The notes under the pieces: model-generated
The model's input: the letters and a program-made list of their open reading frames with translations, nothing else
Told to the model about the DNA's origin: nothing
The model's database searches: none
Shown: positions 47,497-58,269 of the stretch, one piece after another
How the letters are laid out: the number at the start of each line of letters is the position of its first letter
How positions within the stretch are numbered: the first letter of the stretch is position 1
Assembly (NCBI GenBank): GCA_028532985.1
Contig: JANCIK010000007.1
Location: 992,001 to 1,056,000 of the forward strand
Direction: 5' to 3'
DNA: 64,000 nucleotides
Origin: Stropharia rugosoannulata
Taxonomy: Eukaryota > Basidiomycota > Agaricomycetes > Agaricales > Strophariaceae
Translations under genes and position numbers: made by a program

Positions 47497-50400
47497 TTAA
47501 TCAAGGATAACTTTCACCAAAACCTTTCCACCTCCACCCTGTGCATTCTTCCCTCGACGAAGCTTATCCCTAATTGTAGCATACTGTCAGTTACTTCTCG
47601 CTGAAGTTGTAGTTCGCGGTCACTTACATTCCCTTACGTGCCCAGCTGACTTTGTTGGCCTCGTACTTGACACGGTGATAATCATTTCCCTTGATTTCGT
47701 CAATTGCATTCATTATAGCTTGAAAGACTTCCAGGTACTTTATGCCACGCATCTCAAGACTGCGTGACTCAAATGCATCTGGAAGCCATTCCGAAAGGCA
47801 ATGGTGAATCTAAAAAAGCAGTATTAATGTAAACAGTCAAACTCATAGAGATCATGTCTAGATACATACCACAGTTAAAACAAGAGCAATGGCATGGTCT
47901 GGGACTGAATTTGCGAAGTCGGCAGGGAAGAGTGCTGCTAGGCTTTTATTTCCAGAGTAAAAGAACCCAATGATGATTCGCTCAATGGCCGGGTGGCTCA
48001 TGTTGTTTGTTCGCCCCTAAGGATTTTCAGAATTACTATTATACTATGATAAGTAAGAGACCCACCTCAGCATCGGTACCGTAGATATGATAGCTGTTGC
48101 TATCCAGCATTGCTGTTATCTTGCGGCGTATAAGCTCCGCAGCATCCAACTGATTTGGGGCCTCAAGAGTATCACTAAGCACATCCGAGTACGCCTGTGA
48201 AACAACTTTGGCCGCTATATCCTTGAGCTTTCCTCTCCATGTCGAATGGGACTTAAAAACCTAGAATTGATAACACTAAACAACGAGCCAAAGGTGATAG
48301 AACAGGCAGGAATTAAATGTACTTACACATTTATCCATCTCTCTCGTTCGTCGATACTCTGTACCAGATTGGCAGGAAGGATATTAGAATATGAATGAAC
48401 ATACATAAAGTCAATGATAAACAGGCGTACCATTATCAAGAAGCCCACCTGAGTCCAAATGCTCCGCAATGACACGTGTTAATATATCTTCGGCCTCTTT
48501 GAGATCACCTATATGAGGAAAGGGATCAGAACGTCCCAGAATAAGGTGACGATACCACCGCTCTTGCGCCTGAACAAGAACAGCTGCCCATTCCACTGGA
48601 TAGTAGCCAATATTATTGGGCTTATACCCGGTATGCTTCTTTTTTGAGTGTCGTCGGGCTCGCTTTTTCTTTGTGTATGTGCCACCGATAGACTCATCAT
48701 CATCGTCATTGTTGTCGTCTGTATTATGGGCATTGCTATCAGCCAGATTGGTGGTGATGACAGCACCTCGCTGTTTTTCTTGGCGGTGTAGTGCCTGCTG
48801 AAGGGAATTCACACTTGGTGCATGTTTAGCGCGATTTTGTTTCCTATGTTTACTTAGTATATCTTCGCCTTCGGAAGGCTGTATTAAATAATAGTTGAGT
48901 TAGTAGGGTATAGTAGCTAGATTAAAATGCCAAACACACAATATCACAATTATCGTCCAAGTGCTCTGTAGGTGCAGTAAAAGATCCTGTGAGCTAGTGT
49001 TACCAAAGTGCTAATAGAAACATACCATGTTCGCTGTATGTATCAGGCTCGTTCTGGTCCATAATATTGTCGGCTAGACCATAAAATAAGTCAGCCTAAT
49101 TATTTGTTAGTAAAGGAGATTTTTTCGTACATAATCCTCTAGATGGAGCTCGCAGAGCTGCCAATGCAATAGCTTCATCTTCGGATGGAGATGCTTCGTC
49201 AACTGCCAATAGAAGAAACATATATATATAAGTAAATTGCAATGAATCCAGATATAAAAGTGTAATACATACTTAGTGGCAGACGGTCGACATCACTGTC
49301 AAGGTCGAGACCTTGGACTTGGCTCTCGGGAGCATGAAAGGTATAGAGCTCTTCATCGTCCTCTCCACCTCCATCAGCATCACTAGTGTCTGTATTGTCA
49401 CCAGTGTACCTATTGTCCTTCTCCTGCCTATTTTTGTGGCCAGACAAGTCATTGATACCGTCGCCCAAGTTCTGATTGTCATGGTAACCTAATGGGTGAT
49501 GTTGACCACCATTCTCTGCTTCACTGCGAGGATCTGGGCGCAGTAAAATTGCCATAGTAGACAGCCATAGTCAGTCGATTAATAAAAATACATCAAGAAT
49601 GTGGTTACCTGGGACATTCCATGTGCCATGAGACTGGTTCTGAGTTTGATCAAATGTAGAGGCTGGTTCAAGAGTAGCATCAAAGTTGAAATTAGTGTGA
49701 TTATTACTGTTCAAGTCATAATTATTAGTAAAACGACTGTTCGCAACGTTAGAGCCATTAAAGTTAAAATTATTATGAAAATCGTGCATGTTGGTATTGA
49801 ATTCATTGTGAGCTTGGTTACTGAAAGTGGAGTTACGGTTGTGAAGATTATCGTCAGAGAAAAAAAGGCCGCTCCGGTTGAAGGTACCCGAGGTGCCTTG
49901 TTGGTGAGATTGTTGTTGAGAAGGTGAGTTTTTGTGATGATTATCGAAAATAAAGCTACTAGTATGGTGAAGCCGGTCCTGAGGGTTAAGACTAAAGCGT
50001 AAAGCATCCACAGACCCAAACCACGCATCTGTATTAGAATTAGGACCAAGTGCGCTTCGACGTTTTAGCTCGTTTTGAGGCTGCATTACAGAAGAGGCGG
50101 GAGTCTCCTGACTATTGCGGCTAGGTACAGCCGCTATACTAGCATCTGAATCACATTAAGATAAATATTAGAAATGATGAGCTGAAAGAGCGCATATATA
50201 CCTGGTCTATGTCCCATCTGGTTCTGGGATGTTGAGTGGTTGCTGTTGTCTTTAGGTGTGGGGACTGCTCTGTTTCTATCAGAAAAAAATCCATACTGTG
50301 ATCCTGGTACATTGATCTGTGCCGAAGGTACAGGTGGATCTTTCAGTGGCGCGTCTAGGGTAAGGGGTCGTGGATAATTGCCATCCAGCGCAGTATTCTT

Positions 50401-50941
50401 ATCCCCTGATGCTGAGTCGTTGCTGGGCCTCTGTCAATATTTTGGAATGAGTAACAAGGAAAACAAGTAATTAGAAACCATACATTTGTTACTGCCGGCT
50501 TTCGACGTGTCTTCGACTTCACTGCTGGAGCCAGAGCATTTTCCTGAGTATTTTCTGGAAAAGCCTGCTTGTGCGCATGGACAGACTTTGCATTCCCTGG
50601 ATTCAAATCTGGGCGGATGCTATCAACAACTTTCTCAAGCTGGGCCCTTTGTCCACCTTGGCCTGCATTGGAGCGGACAGGACGAGTGTTCTCTAAGTAA
50701 AAAGCAGTAAGAAATTAGAATATGGGATATTAAAGGGAAGCAGCCGAAGATAATGACCTTTATTGCCAGCGTCTGAGCACCGGCCACTGTAAGAGTGCAG
50801 ATGAAGAATAAAATAATAGTGACACATACTTTGTGCTTGAAGAGAGCCTGTTACATCAGTGTCTTGTCCATGCTTTGCAGCTTTCCGACCGCGATCACTA
50901 GCACCTGTGTCCTGTTCACGAGAATTCTTCTTGGGAGCCAT
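47497..50941 (-). CDS. DUF6532 protein, Plavaka-associated cargo
   Basis: Fifteen exons (minus): 50941..50830, 50786..50758, 50690..50484, 50430..50202, 50145..49609, 49533..49273, 49202..49131, 49073..49026, 48986..48940, 48878..48431, 48358..48327, 48260..48066, 48016..47870, 47809..47628, 47569..47497; 872 aa, in frame throughout. The N-terminal two thirds are low complexity: basic start (MAPKKNSREQ), then Asn/Ser/His-rich, then acidic. The C-terminal 260 or so residues fit DUF6532, a family found in many Agaricomycete genomes: RWYRHLILGRSDPFP, FKSHSTWRGKLKDIA, IIIGFFYSGNKSLAALFP, VPDHAIALVLTVIHHCLSEW and EIKGNDYHRVKYE. The molecular role is unknown; position inside the element suggests it helps transposition or regulation. 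It is the most downstream gene of the element. Confidence 0.8.
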
Positions 50942-51365
50942 GGTGTGCGTTAGAGGTAGAAGAAGTCCAGATACTGGTATTTTGGCGAGAGAAAGGAATG
51001 GTGAGCAAAGTAGAATCTGTTTGAATCAAGTTCAACCATAAAATCCAAGAAGGGAAATTTCCAGGTGATGTCGCTCAATATTATTTTTTGGATCCGGGCC
51101 TTGACGTCTTGAGAGCGGGCATTTAAATGACCCTGTGCTTAGTAGATCTTCACTGGAGAATGCTGTGGTAGCAGAATAGCTCCGGACTCTTCGAGGTTCA
51201 ATTCTTTGTGTATACTTTCACTCATATAGACACCGTTGTAGCAGAGCAGAGAGCTGACTTTGTGAGAAACAAGTACCACAGAGAATGAATGTATTGCAGA
51301 CAGAAGGGGAAAAAGTGTTATAGCACATGCACCAAAGAACAGATATGCAGAAAGTTCGTCGCATT
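50942..51365. other. Spacer between DUF6532 and coiled-coil genes
   Basis: Promoter side of the DUF6532 gene. A 76-codon minus-strand frame at 51369..51139 overlaps the end of the coiled-coil gene and is not supported by splicing. Confidence 0.4.
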
Positions 51366-51979
51366 TCAATCCAGAACTATGAGCACCGAGGTGTCTGCCC
51401 CAGGAACAGATATAAAGCGCTTGGCTATAAGTATAAAAATGCGAGATTGATTAGGCTTATTCCAAGAGACAGAGAATAAAGAAAGTAAACGTACCACCAT
51501 CTACTCGAACAACTGGAGGAGGTCGAGTAGGCAGTACAGCATCTAACTGAAAGCCACTCATTTCAACCGCATTGATCACTCGACCTACTTTAAGTTGCGC
51601 TTGACGAAACCTTTGTTCTGCCTTATCTGCCTGCCGTCTTGCCAATTTAACCTTGCTTCGAGCCTCCTTGATTATATGTCGGATTGTGAGCTGTGCTTCC
51701 TCAATCGTCTCGTAGAGATGCTTCAATGCAGCTTCTTGGCGATAGCGCTGTCTCTGCTCCTCATGGCTTGCAGACTGTATAAGGGCTTCTGCCTCATTGA
51801 CAGTGTGAATTCTTAATGGGTACTAGAGATCTTCATTGAATCATTGAGGAATATACAGTAGTAAAGATACTCACATTCTCCCAGCGCAATATCAGTGTTG
51901 GTGCACCACCTGACTCAATTCCATCCAAGGTAGACATATCTAGAAAGCTGGTAGTATTAGGTGAAGGAGATGAATCCAT
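51366..51979 (-). CDS. Small coiled-coil protein, transposon cargo
   Basis: Three exons (minus) 51979..51875, 51822..51495, 51424..51366; 163 aa. The N-terminus is Ser/Thr-rich, followed by a likely alpha-helical coiled coil (about residues 45-125, rich in Gln, Glu, Arg, Ala, with EEQRQRYRQEAALK and RRQADKAEQRFRQAQLK). A proline-containing VLPTRPPPVVRVDG segment and a short C-terminus follow. No family recognised. It lies between the Est1-like copy and the DUF6532 gene in the same orientation, so it probably belongs to the same element; it may help oligomerise a transposition complex, which is only inference. Confidence 0.65.
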
Positions 51980-52248
51980 AGTGAGCAAGGAGATAATGGA
52001 AGGTTTGGTTGAGCAGTATGGTCTTGCAAGTAGCAGAGTGACCGGTGGTAAGTTGGTTACAAGAATAAGTGAGCATCATGGGAAATATTGACAAGCCTGT
52101 TGATGATCACATGCACACGCATGCGGTCATCTCAAGACTCACTGCTAAATTCTAATTCAAGTATACAGTTTTGAAGACAAAACCAGAAATAAAGCACTGA
52201 AGGTCAAGAAGCTGGATAGTTTTAGAGCTACAATACATAGTCTGGCTA

Positions 52249-54223
52249 TTAAGTGTCCATCAGCTCGCCACTTTCGACAGTCTCGAGCACCTCGAGCTCG
52301 GCCTGGCGTTCCTTGCCGCCTTCCAGAACCCGCGCTCGTATACCTTGCGTCCGACCCACTCCATGCCGCGCAGGCACCAGTCCTCTTGCAGAGGCAGTGC
52401 GCAGCCGCTAGACCCAGCGCTCGGTGTTGTGCTGGCTGTTCAGCCGGCCGGGGTGGTTCATGAGGCCTTGGTTAATCATGATCTTGCGTGGTGTGGTGGC
52501 GAAAAACGCAGCCAGCTCAGTCCATGGAATGCTGCGCTCCAAGACATCAAGGGTGGGTTTGTGCTTGAGTACAGTTGACAAGATGAGGACAATGGTAAGG
52601 TAAGGGTTGAGAGTCGAGCACGCATATTGAGATGCCTTGTGCGTGGGACGATGCAAGACATATGAAAGCATGGCAAAGGTGATTTGGAGGGCAAATTTAA
52701 AGGCGGGTGGTTGTTCGAAAGGCCCATCATCTGCATGCGGTTCGGCAATGCCTGTGGTGGGCGACCTGTCGGGTCTTTGCTTGTCATCAATGTCCATGCG
52801 CTCATCATCACCGGCCATGAGGGCTGCTGAGCCTGGAACACCAGCTGCAACCTTCTTTGCCATCACACGGAGGTGTGCAGCTGCCTGAGGACCAGTCGCG
52901 TCGCGTGTGCCTACACATCCAATTTTGCGGAGCACACCATTAGGCCGTCCGTGCTCGAGCACAGCGCAAGGGTTGATGACAGCCATCATGATCCATTCAC
53001 GCTCTTCAGCGCCCTCGATCTCCAGACGCTCGATGAAGCGTGCGAGCGTAGGCTGGAAGTCATCCATCTGAATGTGGGTAAAAAGTATACCGTGTAGGAG
53101 AACAAACAAGTCCGACACTTTGGCGTCAGGGCCAGTCCTCTTGGCCTGTGATGACCAAATGGACTGCACCAACTCACGAGCCATTGAGAACGGATGCAAA
53201 GTCAAAAAACTATAAATAGAATGTATGAGCACCTTGTGATCGCACAAGTAAAATAAATAGACAGCACCTTTTAAAGAAGGGTAAACACTCCTCAGCTCCT
53301 CGCTTTTGACCTCTCGGGATAACAGGCCCAAGTGATGGTGTAGCTTTCCGTTACCTGGCTGTTCTGCAAGACCTACGCCATACCAACTGCGTGCGATGTT
53401 TCTCCATCGTTCCTTTTCGGGCTCAATATCCATGAGATGGGCTGTCGTCGACTCAATATGCGCCGCAGGAAAGTCGCTAATGGATTTGGCAGATCCCTGT
53501 GAACCAGCTGCAGTTTCAGTATCGGATTGCTTCTTTGCTGACGCGGCGGCCTCTGATACCGCTTTTGTGGTGAGGCCTTCCTGGCCTCCAATGCCACCAT
53601 TTACCATGGCAGCCACAGCCATCCGATACCTCGCAAGATCACCTAGGGCCTCTAGCCAGCCAGATTTGAATGGGTTGAGGCACGGTTCTTCGAGCAAGCT
53701 GGTGTAGAATGTGTACGCATAATAGATGAATTCTTGAAGATGCTCTAATGCCAGTGGAGAGCGAAAAGAAGCTTTCCGAAGGGACTCCAGTAGCTTATGG
53801 AAGGAGTATGTCCAGAGTCGCACAATCATGTTGTACTTGGTGGGAATGATGCGCAAGGATGCGGGAACGGACGGCGCAAGAGATATTTCAAGCAGATTGT
53901 GGATATTTTCAGCAAGCCTGGAGAGATAAGTCAGCCAAGTCTATGGGACTGAGAAGATGTGCTTACTGTTTATAATCATGAATTTGCTTTTTCCATTTCT
54001 CTCGTTCCGAGTCTTCCGTCTCGACTTCTTTACCTTTGAGCATGACTCTGGTAGTCATAGTGTCCTCGGCTTCATCTGTCGAGTCTGTTTGCTTGATCTT
54101 TGCTTCGAGGTTGGTTATTGTGCGATACAAGCACTTGAGTTGTAGTGAGAAAACATTATTGCTGGCGTCATTGCCCTGCTGGTTGGGCCGGCCGTCGAAG
54201 AGCAGAAGATGTTGAAGAGCCAT
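52249..54223 (-). pseudogene. Est1/SMG7-like (EST1 DNA/RNA-binding domain) copy with frameshifted 3' end
   Basis: Exon 1 54223..53967 joins exon 2 from 53917 in phase (49-nt intron, acceptor CTCCAG). The frame then runs to TAG at 52408-52410. The sequence matches the N-terminal 14-3-3-like and helical domains of Est1/SMG5-7 proteins (telomere maintenance and nonsense-mediated decay): ISLAPSVPASLRIIPTKYN, ARSWYGVGLAEQPGNGKLHH, HLGLLSRE, DDFQPTLARFIERLEIEG. Past the stop the family sequence continues in another frame (LPLQEDWCLRGMEWVG) and then, after a second shift near 52310, in a third frame (KERQAELEVLE) to 52249. A 58-nt intron-like block near 53215-53275 would also break the frame if removed. 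The 5' end lacks part of the usual N-terminus. So this copy is truncated and probably not translated in full, although a 5' domain of up to about 588 aa stays open. Confidence 0.75.
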
Positions 54224-54515
54224 CAGTTGTGGAAGAAAGTGTGAATGTGGAGGATGATATGGATGCAGCATATGACAAGATGAAAGAGGCAGACAGATAA
54301 TCACTAGAAGACCTAGGGACCGGAACCACTGACACATGGGCACTGCCAGACATGGGAATAGCAAGGGTGTGATGCAGGTCGCTTATGAACCAGTGGCATA
54401 AATCTTGGAAAGTTGCCACGAACTTCGTTCAACTTGAACTAATTTCTCACGGTTAATGACCGCAGCTCGACAATTAATTAATGGCCCTTATAATTGTGTA
54501 TAGTAGTACAGTTAT

Positions 54516-57500
54516 CTACAAGTTACTTAAAGCAAAGAATAGGTCTTTATTTAAGTATTTATTGACGTAGAATTCCCCACCAAATTGCATACAGTTTGTT
54601 TTATCAAACCGCCGATCTGCCTTGGTTCCAAACCGCGGAGTTAGCTGAACAAGAGAGCATACCTGATTCAAAGGAAGAACATCGCCAAGGAGTTCGCCAT
54701 TGCTACGCTTTGCCCTGCGGACCATATAAAGTCCAGAGGATGGTTCAGGAAAGGCGCCCCGTTGGGTCAGGGAATTGGTGACTTCAGAATTGATTTGTGG
54801 GACGATATCAAAGCGCTGGACATACGACAGGAAAATATCTCCTGTCCCAAAGACTCTGTCTCCTGGCGGAGGCACGACTCTGAATATAGCGCCAAGTTGA
54901 GCAACACAATGACCTAATAAATGATTGTCAGCATCTTAGTAGCAGTAGACTACACTACGCACTGACCTGATAGGCCACTTTTGGGCCACGGTTTACTAGA
55001 GTCGAGATTAACAATAACAGCGTCATGCCGTCCATTTGGCCAAGTTTTTGATGGGGGAGAGCAGTTGACTGTTTGGGAAACAGTAGGATGTCGGGGATGG
55101 TGATAACTCTGATTCTGAATCCGGAATTTTGTCCACACCTCCACATGTGTAAAAGGCAGGGAACTTATCTGATTTCCCAGACGACGGCCGCCGATTGACG
55201 TCACATAACAAGAGCTCGAGGTCTTCACCTTTGAAATATAGTCATACAGTGCTGGTCGAAGATCTGGTATTCCCAAGAGTTCCGCAGCATCATCGACTAA
55301 CAAGCGCTTTGAGCACGGATCCCGTGTAAGATGAAATGCTGCACAATGGGATGCAAAGGTACGATGTGGGGTCGAGGGTCTGGGCGTCTGCTTATGGAGG
55401 ATGTCAGCTACCGCAAAGTAGTCCACAAAATTTCGACTGATTCCAGAAAGCTGAGCGACAGGAAATATGTTTTCTAGAAGTGCAGCTGTAGTGGTTACAT
55501 GTACCACCTCTTTGTGCTTGTCCTCTGCATCGCTTGTGTCACTGTCCGATTGGTCTTTCTCCCCGGAGTCTACAAACCGCGCTGTAAAGTCTATTTTGCT
55601 GTCGCGTACTGCTGTCGCTAGGTTAAACATTCGACACTTTTCAGTCCGGTCTAGATTGCGGCAGATTTGGGACTCATAGTTCTGGTTGTTGCTCGCACGA
55701 GCTGGTTGTTTGACCTCTGTTATGTGAGCATGTTCCGTCACATCTGCGGACCACTGACAGGGCGGACCATTAGTACAAATGTTAGAAACGACACTTTGCA
55801 TGAACTCGAGCTTGGGGATTTGGAAATGATCTAGAGGTTTTTTTTTCTCACCAACACGAGCCTTCGCCTCTAGGATGGCATTCTTGTGTAAATGGAATTG
55901 AGCTAAAGCAGCTGATATCCGAGAGCATAGGTTTTCATCGATTTCTGGGGATTGCGCTAAGTATCGGAAGTCCATGAGAGATCGGACAGCAATCATAAAA
56001 CTTTTAGAAACGGCATCAGCGATTACTGGTATAATATACCGCTGAACATCACGATGCTCACGGCCTGTCACCTGTTTCAATGTGGAAATACCTGCTTTGA
56101 AATGGCGAAGCCCAGTATGTGGATGAAGGACCGAGAAGCGGAAGTCGATCTCACTAGAACCAACTGCGCAAATGCACCACTTGGCGTCATGGTCCCAAAA
56201 CATCTTGTGCCAATGGTGTAGAGGCTCCGGAGTGAGAAAATCAGCTGGATCAGACATAGGCCAGTTCCTCCAGAATGGCCGGTGAACACCCCTCAAGCGA
56301 AATTTCTTAGATGCCTTGAAGTACACCTCGAGATTCCAGGGATCAATTTTCTCGATATTCTCTATTGAATGAAGTTGTACTCGTGTCGTAGAGGCATTAC
56401 GCACTTCATGGCGAAAGCTATCGCCGAACTGCTTGTTTGAGGCCATTGTTACTGATGATGTTTTCCCCGCAACGCCAGCAATCAGAGCAGATTCTGGGGT
56501 GTCAACGATGTAGCTTGCAAGTGGCGTGTAACACCAGCGTAGATTACCGAGTGGGTCCGAAAGCATTATGCCAATCTCAGCGGCAATTTTGAGCGGCTGC
56601 GTGACATAGTCCAAAGTCTCATGGAAAACCCGATCGGCCAGAAGACCTCGCATCCTCTTCGTTGGATGTATGAATTTAGGGATTGGCAGAAGTGCAAGAA
56701 GAAGAAAAGCATGGTTCGATGCTTTCATGCGGAAGTCCATGTCAATATTTGCTAGGCTGATAAGTAATGGGTGCGCCTCTCGGTTGCCTGTCATGGCGGA
56801 GATAGTTGTTTTATCAGATGAAAGTATAGTCCCTAGCACCGTTGCACCAGCAGGGAGCTGATCCTAAAAGTAGTCAGAATATAAGACAGTTATGTAGCAT
56901 GTAGTACTCCAACATACCTGCATTTTCCACGCTGCTTCTCCAGACAGCCACTCGGTGTATACGCGCATAATCTTCTCAGCTGTCCGAAAGATTTGAAAGG
57001 GCTGAAAGTTGATATGATCTTTGAGTAATGGTGAATGCATTAGTGTCTGGAGGCACTCGATTGCGTCCCTATAGTACAGCACAACCTCTTCCTTAGTGCG
57101 GTAGACAGTTGCCCACACTTTCGATTTCCACTGCGACCCGCTGGGCAGTATTTCAAAGCGTGACCGTAAATCGCGTGCGGTTGTGAATGATAGTCCGATG
57201 AGTTTGATCTATTTAGAGTAATAAAAAAACAAGGAGTTAAGGTAATGCGAGTTGCAGAGTTTAAAAAGTGACTCTCACCATTTTCAGCTTCAAGAACTTG
57301 TCTATTGCTGCCATGCTCAGGCTGGACGAATGAAGAAACATTGCAAGTTCCCATTCGTCTCTAGAAGTGAAGGGATAATACAAACATTTTGCACGGAAAG
57401 AGTGGTGTGGATCTGTGTCAAACCTATCCATGAAAGTCTTCCCTCGTCCATACGTTTCTGCGGAACCAGTGTAATTGAAGATATGGCGGTCTTTACTGGC

Positions 57501-57791
57501 ACTTAGATCATTCAGCCATTCGTCGGGGTCGCCCATAACAACATCAACACATTCCATCCCATGCAAGTGCTCCTGTTCCACTGGTACAGGTCTACTAGTA
57601 GTGCCGTGAGTGGATGCTTCCGATGATTGGTTGTTGCCACTGTTGATGGGATTGCGCTGCTTTCCCAGTGAAGCGGCCAGCAGTTCTTCGTATCTGAGCC
57701 GACAGGCGCCATGCGGTTGATTCATGTGCATTAGCACACATGTGTTGTCTTTGAAGGTCTTTGTACATCGTGGGCAGCGATGAGGTTGCAT
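54516..57791 (-). CDS. Plavaka transposase
   Basis: Four exons (minus) 57791..57279, 57208..56918, 56863..54967, 54913..54516; 1032 aa, no internal stops. The N-terminus carries a C2H2-type finger (HRCPRCTKTF...CVLMHMNQPHG, about residues 3-26). The body matches the Plavaka family of CACTA-like transposases found in Agaricomycetes: TVYRTKEEVVLYYRDAIECL, GATVLGTILSSDKTTISAMT, PLLISLANIDMDFR, TKRMRGLLADRVFHETLDYV, CYTPLASYIVDTPESALIAG and HRPFWRNWPMSDP. A DUF6830-like domain with GIPDLRPALYDYI precedes the conserved C-terminus (RFGTKADRRFDKTNC). It should cut and reinsert the element. Complete frame and intact conserved blocks suggest recent activity. It lies at the right end, transcribed inward. 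Confidence 0.9.
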
Positions 57792-57974
57792 AGATAGTAG
57801 CAGCAGAGTGCCAGGTTTGCCTGAGTGCCTTGCAGCAGTTGACAGTAAGTAACGGAAGCCGGGACAAGCAACCGGCGGACTCGCGCGCAATTTGCGTGCA
57901 ACGGTGCAACGTCCGATCAAATCTCACGTTCAAGTATAAGAAGCTATGTTTATATCATGACATCTCATGTTAAC

Positions 57975-58150
57975 TATGTACCAAGGTTCAACTATAGAGA
58001 GCTGCAAATTTTACAAGTACTATACAGCGCTACAGAGTGTGACCAGTATGCTGACAAGCGCTCAGCAGTGCTATAAGCTGACTATGCAGCCCCTGTCAAT
58101 GCTATACCCACTACAGGCTGCTCTAAGGCGCTATAGCTAACTATAGTTTT
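57975..58150. repeat. Right subterminal motif cluster of Plavaka element
   Basis: Repeated short motifs TATAGAG, GCGCTA, GTGCTATA, TGCTATAC, GCGCTATAG in both orientations, matching the style of the left cluster at 47041-47290. Confidence 0.6.
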
Positions 58151-58183
58151 ACCACGCGTGATATGCCATGCTTTGGCGAAAAC

Positions 58184-58201
58184 CACGATTTGCTGATGTA
58201 T
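58184..58201 (-). repeat. Right inverted repeat block of Plavaka element
   Basis: CACGATTTGCTGATGTAT is the inverted partner of 47023-47040. About 20 bp further out lies CGCCGATTGG, counterpart of the left CAATCAGCG block. Confidence 0.6.
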
Positions 58202-58269
58202 AGACTCATAAAGTGCCAGCCGCCGATTGGCCGCTGATGCAAACGTTTGGCAAAAGTACGATAGTAGTG

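Larger units (their letters stand above)
46988..58269 (-). mobile_element. Putative cargo-carrying Plavaka (CACTA-like) DNA transposon, about 11.3 kb
   Basis: Boundaries are inferred. The left end (from CACTGTTAAC at 46988) and the reverse complement of the right end (CACTACTATCG ending at 58269) share ordered blocks: CAATCRGCG and a 17-18 nt match (47023-47040 with 58184-58201, 16 of 18 identical in inverted orientation). Just inside both ends are clusters of GCTATA/GTGCTA-type motifs. Inside lie four collinear minus-strand loci: Plavaka transposase, Est1/SMG7-like copy, coiled-coil protein and DUF6532 protein. A target-site duplication was not found, so the exact termini remain open. Confidence 0.6.

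Noticed and set aside
51139..51369. 76-codon frame with hydrophobic segment next to the coiled-coil gene
   Set aside because: It overlaps the 3' end of the spliced coiled-coil gene and has no ATG supported by splicing; probably not a gene.
46988..58269. Target-site duplication of the Plavaka element
   Set aside because: Bases flanking the proposed ends do not match, so no duplication is claimed and the exact termini stay open.
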